Assembly (NCBI GenBank): GCA_947396885.1
Contig: OX377206.1
Span: 18,595,114 to 18,659,113 of the forward strand
Reading direction: 5' to 3'
Length of the DNA stretch: 64,000 bases
From: Heligmosomoides polygyrus polygyrus
Lineage: Eukaryota > Nematoda > Chromadorea > Rhabditida > Heligmosomidae
Below are positions 58,740-64,000 of this stretch, in pieces. Under the pieces are notes generated by a model that did not search any database, was not told where the DNA came from, and saw only the letters and a program-made list of their open reading frames with translations. A program made the position numbers and the translations under genes. Position 1 is the first letter of the stretch. Each line of letters starts with the position of its first letter.

Positions 58740-59670
58740 TCAGTAACTTGCGTTTGAACCGACATCTTCTGTCGTTTCTGAGGAGGGAATCTGGAGCTTA
58801 CACCAGCTTCTGATGACAACCGGGTGTCTAACACTGTGCTGAGCACATTGCCTTCTATGAATATCTGTGGTGCACATTCACGCAAAGACGTCGAGCCTAA
58901 TGTCCACATTATCGCATGGATGCCGCTCGTTTCTATGAACTAGGCAGTAGAAGGGTAGGCCTGATCACAGACGCGGTCATCTTTTTGCTCACCTTCAATT
59001 TCTGCTTGGGCTCAAATTGAGACATTGTCGCGTTGCAACGAGACTAAAAAAACCCTGGTCAAATCGAGAGCCGCGTCATCTCCGAAGGCGTTATAACGGG
59101 AAGGAACGTAGTCTGCTCTTTGTTCCTGTTCTATCGTGCGCTTGTTAGGATTTCCTTGGAAAGTTGGTTTTTGAGAGTTAATGCCCCGCATGCTTGATAT
59201 CTGGGGTCCACTCGTTACAATTTTCTTCGTCCAAAGCGAGCTCGCGTCAAGGGAAGTAATTTCTCAGCACTCCAACGAAAATTGGGCCAAGTCACGACTT
59301 TGAAAGCAGCGAAGAACGACAACCAGCGTAGGCTCGAATAAGAACTCGAACGCTGACATATAGGAATAGTACGCCTGAACTTCACAAACAGTTGAAAAGC
59401 ATATAGAGGAGGAACAACTATTTTCAGAGCTAATTAGGTGACCTTATCTAGCGCTGAACAAATGAAGTATCGCACCACTCGGTTTCTCATCTCCTCAACG
59501 TATTAGTGCAGATTAGCGGTTCCGCAACGAAATGAGGTCCGAGCAATACTTCCAAGCATGCAGCCATGCATACTTACTTCGCAACCTGAGCGGTAGTGCC
59601 AAGTGGCACCTCCACATTCAGAACTGACGCAAGGGTTAATACTTTTCACGGATTTTTTAAGTGTCGAGGC
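58740..59670. other. stretch with nothing assigned
   Basis: No frame with protein-like content and no matching repeat was seen. Confidence 0.5.
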
Positions 59671-59672
59671 AT

Positions 59673-59968
59673 GAGGGTGCGTAGTAGCTCAGTCTGAGGA
59701 GTTGCCGGATGTCGCTTGCATCCGATTTCAGGTTCCTGGTTCGGATATCCTACCGAGGGCATCCAAACCTTCCATCCTTCTAAAGTCGGTGAACAGCTAT
59801 CTAGTAAGGACGAAACCCTTACTCGTTTATTGGTTCGCCACAGCTTGCCGTTGTATACGTCAAATACGCCATCAAACTGCTTCCCCGATATTCTGCAGAA
59901 ATGGTGTGTGTTGCGCAGTCAAAAACAGATTTATTAAAGCCGTCTTTTATCTTTATTTTTTATCCTTA
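59673..59968 (+). repeat. SINE family 1, diverged
   Basis: GGGTGCGTAGTAGCTCAGTC is an unusually good A box (TAGCTCAGTCTG). The tail is TCTTTTATCTTTATTTTTTA. Confidence 0.75.
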
Positions 59969-59988
59969 AAAAGCATAAAACAGACTTA

Positions 59989-60277
59989 AAAGGATAAAGG
60001 ACGGCGTTACTCAATCCCTTTTGGGATGCGCCACGCATTCTACTTCTACGGGACATCGTGGAGGCGATTTGAATGCGTATTTGGCCATACAATGACTTGC
60101 GATGGCCAGCCAATGAACAAGTCAGCGCTTTATCCTTCCCAGTCAAGTCTGGTACCAATTCACTGACCTCGGAGGGATGGAAGGCTTGGTTGGCTTGGGC
60201 GAGAAATCCGAACCAGGAACTTGGTATCGGGTGCAGGCGACAGTCGGCGCCTCATCCGACTGCGCTACCGCGCCCAA
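59989..60277 (-). repeat. SINE family 1, full-length, tail-to-tail with the preceding copy
   Basis: AAAAGGATAAAGGACGGCG to GCGCTACCGCGCCCA. One of the best-preserved copies. Confidence 0.87.
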
Positions 60278-60429
60278 AACAGACTTACTCCTTAACAAAA
60301 TGGAATTAGAGTAGTTCAAATAAGTGCATTTACTATGTGAATGGATTTTTTAGACAGCGGGAATTAGCCTTTACCAAACTTTGGTTTTGCGTTGCACCAC
60401 CCGCGTCACCCTAGCCCCATCATAATCAT

Positions 60430-60720
60430 GGAGTTACTTTAGCGGAATCAGTAATGTCTCCATTCTTCCCTGTTGCGTGCCATAGTGCTCCAGTGGACTT
60501 CCCGTGCTCTGGAGACACCAGGCAGGTCAAACCTTTTACGAGTAAGCCCGATCAACACAATTACGACTGTCCTGACGTTTTTTTTGAAGAATTCAAATCT
60601 AGTCGATCACCGCTCTCATCCAGTAGGTGTCAGCGGAACGCATTATGTGGTTGGTGCACCTAGTTTTCGACGAAGCGTCGACGAAGTACTCGGAGCTCTG
60701 GAGACATTTTGTTGCAGTTC
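60430..60720 (-). pseudogene. decayed RTE 3' end
   Basis: Read on the - strand, frames give NHIMRSADTYWMRAV and then VSRAREVHWSTMARNREEW. These correspond to AGHVMRFADTRWTRAV and VPRARRIHWTTLARDRDEW in the RTE at 35411. Stops and a shift separate them. A CCATGATTATGATGG tail follows the stop. Confidence 0.65.
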
Positions 60721-60917
60721 CGTGAATAGTGTTGTTGTATAACTCTCCACCCCTATGAGGTTTCGGATTTTGCTAGCTTTTCCTGCGTTTCCTCCTAGGT
60801 GGTCAGCTAAGCAACATGAGCGACCCCACGTTAATAAAAACTTGTACTTTTACACAGATCTAGAATATGTAGTAAGTCGCGTGAAAAATTCCAACTCCTT
60901 TGAAGGGCAGAACACAC

Positions 60918-61131
60918 GTCACTTGGAGCGCTTTCTTCAAACAAAAACGCGAAGGAGAACGTGAAAAACGTAGTAGCTCATGTACAGTGGAGTCCAAATA
61001 GTTTGTGAACGCTTGCATTTTTCCACGTCACTTGGAGCGCTTTCTTCAAACAAAAACGAGAAGGAGAACGTGAAAGGTGTAGCAGTCCATGTACAGTGAC
61101 GTCCAAATAGTTTGTGAGTGGTTGCATTTTT
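60918..61131 (+). repeat. tandem duplication of the Tc1-like left end (2 x ~107 bp)
   Basis: The block starting CACTTGGAGCGCTTTCTTC at about 60918 is repeated at about 61025. Each copy includes the terminal CAGTG(G/A)..GTCCAAATAG sequence. The two differ at several bases, so the duplication is not recent. It gives the element two possible left termini (60985 and 61094). Confidence 0.75.
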
Positions 61132-62870
61132 CGTCATAACCTGCCTTAAAAAGTCCAAGCGGAGTGAATTTTGGATATATGGAAGCAAATTAAATCGCAA
61201 TAACGATCCTTTGATCTGTGTTCGTCGCCATCGAATTTTTTTGCAAGTGCAAGGTCAGTCGCGCGCAACGGTCAAAGGTGAGCTGCTAAAGCATCGAATA
61301 TATTTGTCAATACATTTTCTTATGAGGCCAGTATAATAGCGTTTTGAATTGATGTGGTCTTTAGCAAACTCACTGTTACACCGATAAGAGAGAACATCTC
61401 CGGTGAAGTACGGAAACCATTTTTCGACTCGTGCAGAAAAAGTCTCTTGTCGACAGGTAGGACTACCCTTCGGATGCGGAATTTCGACAGTTGTTGCTAT
61501 AGTCAAGAGAATAAAGCAGTCTGGAACAGCGAAAGACGCTCCTAAGTCAGGCAGGCCACGGATTACGAATTCAAGAGACGATTCTGTCCTCCAGAGGTTG
61601 TCGAGACGTAACACATCGCTGACCGGCGTCGATATAAAGGGGTCTGCAGCCACTCACACCGGCTTAGATGTGAGCGTGCGCACGGTAAAACGTCGACTGA
61701 GATCTTCTGAACTCTACGGAAGACGCCCCGTTAAGAAAGCTTTCATCAGCAAGAAGAATAGGAAATCTAGACTCCGGTTCGCCAAAGAGCATTTGAGCTG
61801 GACGATAGACGATTGGCTGCTTTTCAGCGGCGATATCAAGATCAACCTATTCGGATCTAATGATTCACACTACCAAAAGGCGTGAGGTACGACAGAGTGT
61901 ATCAACTGCCAACTACTAAACATGGCGGAGGAAGTGCTATGATTTGGGGTTGCTTCCGTGCATACGGAGCAGGCCCTATTTACCACATCCAAGGAGTTAT
62001 GGACTCCAAACATTACCAGGAGATTTCGAACAATGGGTTCAATCCCAATGAGGGGGCCACGGCGGCCTTGGGCCGAAACGCATGTGTGCGCGTCGACAGA
62101 TTCACCGTGGCAATACGTACAGGGATGTCTGCGGGCTCCACGTATCGACCCACGGCCACTGTACGGCAATCCCTGTACGAATCACCACGGTGAACCTGTC
62201 GACGCGCTTTTTTCTCGTCTTTTTGTCCGGCGTTTTTTCGTCTAAATTTCCTCTCTATTTCAGGAGGAAGACTGAAGTAGCCACAGTAGTGGTTCAGGTA
62301 GGCATGTTATGTTACAAGTATTCATCTCTATGTGGTGTTTCAACGTGAGTATGGAGTGGCTCCTCCCACCCCCTCATTGGGATTGAACCGAACAATGTTA
62401 TGCTTCTACACGCCAGAGCGTTGCAAATTTCCTGGCTTACCTTTGGGAACATCTTGCTAGAAGTTTGGCAGGTCTCACAGCAAGAAACAAGGCCGAAAAG
62501 TTTGAACAATTAGGGCAGAAATGGGAAGATATCGGGCCCAATGTGACCTACAAACTTCTAGAGTGATGCTGTAATCAAAGCAAAAGTTTTTGCAACTCGT
62601 TACTAGTAAAGCTACATTGCTTCACTGTATAACTTGTCTGACTTTGGTAATAAAGAAGGCTGCTGAAGTGCTGTAGCCTATGTGGCAGAGATCACGGGTT
62701 TCCGTTGTTATGCTTGAAATATGGAAAGGACCGACATAGAACAGCAGTGATGATGTGATATAAGAAGAGATGATAAATGTAACATTTCCAGATTTGAAAT
62801 TTTTATAGCTGATTTGGAACGAGTTCTGGCGAAAAATGCAAGCGTTCGCAAACTTTTGGACGCCGCTATG
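60985..62870 (+). mobile_element. Tc1-like element, 1.9 kb including a nested MITE
   Basis: The left end CAGTGGAGTCCAAATAG...GAACGCTTGCATTTTT matches the inverse right end near 62831-62870; TA lies at both sides. The + strand transposase has an HTH region (CGISTVVAIVKRIKQSG), KSGRPRI, a second HTH (GLDVSVRTVKRRLRSS), LLFSGDIKINLFGSN and GGGSAMIWGCFRAYGAG. At the first catalytic site FSGD replaces the usual FSDE, so the Asp is gone. Most of the HDN and SPDLNP regions is deleted; the C-terminus ARNKAEKFEQLGQKW survives in another frame. Confidence 0.85.
62036..62389. mobile_element. 354-bp MITE with 8-bp target duplication, nested in Tc1-like element
   Basis: GAACAATG occurs at 62028-62035 and 62390-62397. 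Between them, ends starting GGTTCAATCCCAATGAGG are perfect inverted repeats for 21 bp. An inner 39-bp inverted repeat (62090-62128 against 62169-62207) makes a long stem. An 8-bp duplication fits hAT or Merlin; the GG start favours Merlin. Removing it restores one GAACAATG and an open transposase frame across the site. Confidence 0.85.
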
Positions 62871-63104
62871 TATCGCTATGACTATGTATATGTAGTCTGC
62901 CATGTTCAAGTGAGAAACTGGGAATGTATCCAACTTTGCCGCGAACTTCAAAGAAGGACCTATACGGGTGAAAGTGCTTGAAATGCTGATTACAAATGTG
63001 GAGGTTAAAATAGCTAAGTGCAACTTCTGAGTGAATTATGACTGGCCAAATTTCACTCTGTCGTCTGATGGTCTGATACGGACGACGCAATCAACACAAG
63101 CCGA

Positions 63105-63200
63105 GGTAAGAAGGGCCACAGCGCAATGGTGGTGTTCTTGCTTCACAGAGAGTCTCACGGGTTCGGTCCCTACCGATGGTAGCCATTTTGTTGATTGTGT
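63105..63200 (+). repeat. tRNA-like sequence, single copy
   Basis: CACAGCGCAATGGTGGTG resembles an A box; ACGGGTTCGGTCCCTACC is a good B box 45 bases on. The fold does not close as a clover leaf by eye, so a SINE head or tRNA relic is more likely than a working tRNA. Confidence 0.4.
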
Positions 63201-63935
63201 TTTATCCTTGACAGACCATCAATTCTCATTTTCAAAACAATTTTAAATAAGTACCTGGCAACAATTAGCATTTGGGTTAACAGGAATGTGAAAAATGGAA
63301 AGGTAGGAAGTTCAGTTTTCAGTGTAAAGAAAAAGGAAGTAAAGTCAGGGAACAGACTCCAGCTGGTAGAATATACCTTAAGTAGTCATCATAAACAAGG
63401 TTTGGCGAAATTCTAGCTCCTAACCACACCACCCTAGCTTACCGTAAACCTTGTGCCTTGACCGAGTTCAGATTTCGCGAGGAATCGTTGATCAAGGGAA
63501 TCGTTTGAGATGGAAATCCCTTAAACATGTCATGAGTTGACAAGACTTCATTGTAATTAGACAATGCCGGTGTTGCAACGGTCAATTTCCGTCACTGGAT
63601 GAAGAACAAGTGTTTCGTTTATGAGAAGCTTGTCAACTTTACAAAATTTTCCGTTATTTCATAAGTAGTGAAGAGATATGGAACATTGGTAACCCCTTCG
63701 GCAGGTCTCTAACTTTCATCATGTTAGGAAGAAGAATGGTTACCTGCAGTACCCTTGTTTCATCAAACGGATCGTCTGCTCAAGGGCCAAGGAGTACATG
63801 TACTGCTATGCTGTAGCGAACCGAAGCCAAAAGAAAAATGCCCAAACTCCGGCGTGTCACTTTGGAATGCTGACACTGGTTTCTGATTTGTCGGCGTATT
63901 ACAGCAGGTTACTGTAGGTATATATGTACATAATG

Positions 63936-63936
<1 letters not shown>

Positions 63937-63987
<51 letters not shown>

Positions 63988-63988
63988 T
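63937..63988. repeat. (TTA)n microsatellite
   Basis: About 17 uninterrupted units near the window end. Confidence 0.95.
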
Positions 63989-64000
63989 ATATCAAAGAGA

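Noticed and set aside
63105..63180. Functional tRNA gene
   Set aside because: A and B boxes are present but no clover leaf closes by eye.

Overview
The window looks like a piece of a repeat-rich nematode genome, most likely a clade V strongylid (hookworm-like) parasite. The evidence is compact exons with GT..TTTYAG introns of 60 bp to 8.5 kb, a trans-splice-like acceptor just upstream of a start codon, a MAP kinase kinase and an MSFamide neuropeptide precursor of nematode type, and a dense load of mariner, Tc1, RTE and tRNA-derived SINE elements. The organism is inferred, not shown. Most short ORFs are shadows or transposon debris; one 200-bp run of N (39694-39893) marks an assembly gap.

Host genes. 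(1) A complete nine-exon MAP kinase kinase on the + strand (coding 1399-19480, 363 codons). All splice phases agree and all catalytic motifs are present; it most resembles the MKK4/SEK group. Its 8.5-kb first intron and 4.4-kb second intron hold most of the repeats of the first 15 kb. (2) About 0.7 kb downstream, on the same strand, is a four-exon gene of unknown function (20226-22555, perhaps starting near 19569 with a membrane anchor). It is cysteine-bearing, and a mariner sits in its second intron. (3) On the - strand, a signal-peptide exon (30001-30068) and an exon coding two ...[12 protein letters not shown] repeats (26610-26741) make an nlp-1-like neuropeptide precursor; its 3' end was not found. 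(4) Isolated exon-like stretches at 47231-47368, 51361-51471 and 11550-11897 are candidates only.

Mobile DNA. Five mariner-type elements with TTAGGTTG ends and TA duplications lie at 8206, 20780, 24185, 44990 and 57066. A Tc1-like element lies at 60985-62870. A hAT-like element lies at 53981-55414, with a piggyBac-like shell at 23968-25560. There is a 1.5-kb element with ~430-bp inverted repeats (49526-51015) and several MITE families. A 5'-truncated RTE retrotransposon (35411-37084) keeps a 15-bp target duplication. CR1/L2-type LINE pieces lie at 4306-5313 and 28975-29250, and a decayed RTE end at 60430-60720. At least 25 copies of one tRNA-derived SINE of ~290 bp are scattered in both orientations, along with two less abundant tRNA-like families.

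Layout: 1-1400 repeats and the 5' flank of the kinase; 1.4-19.5 kb kinase gene; 19.5-22.6 kb unknown gene; 22.6-26 kb transposons; 26.6-30.1 kb neuropeptide gene; 30-64 kb almost entirely repeats. The genes are not an operon-like system. I found no bacterial-type features, CRISPR array or defence system. The most informative signals are nested insertions with intact target duplications, a three-hairpin block at 9055-9210, and a small covarying hairpin motif shared by unrelated-looking repeats.
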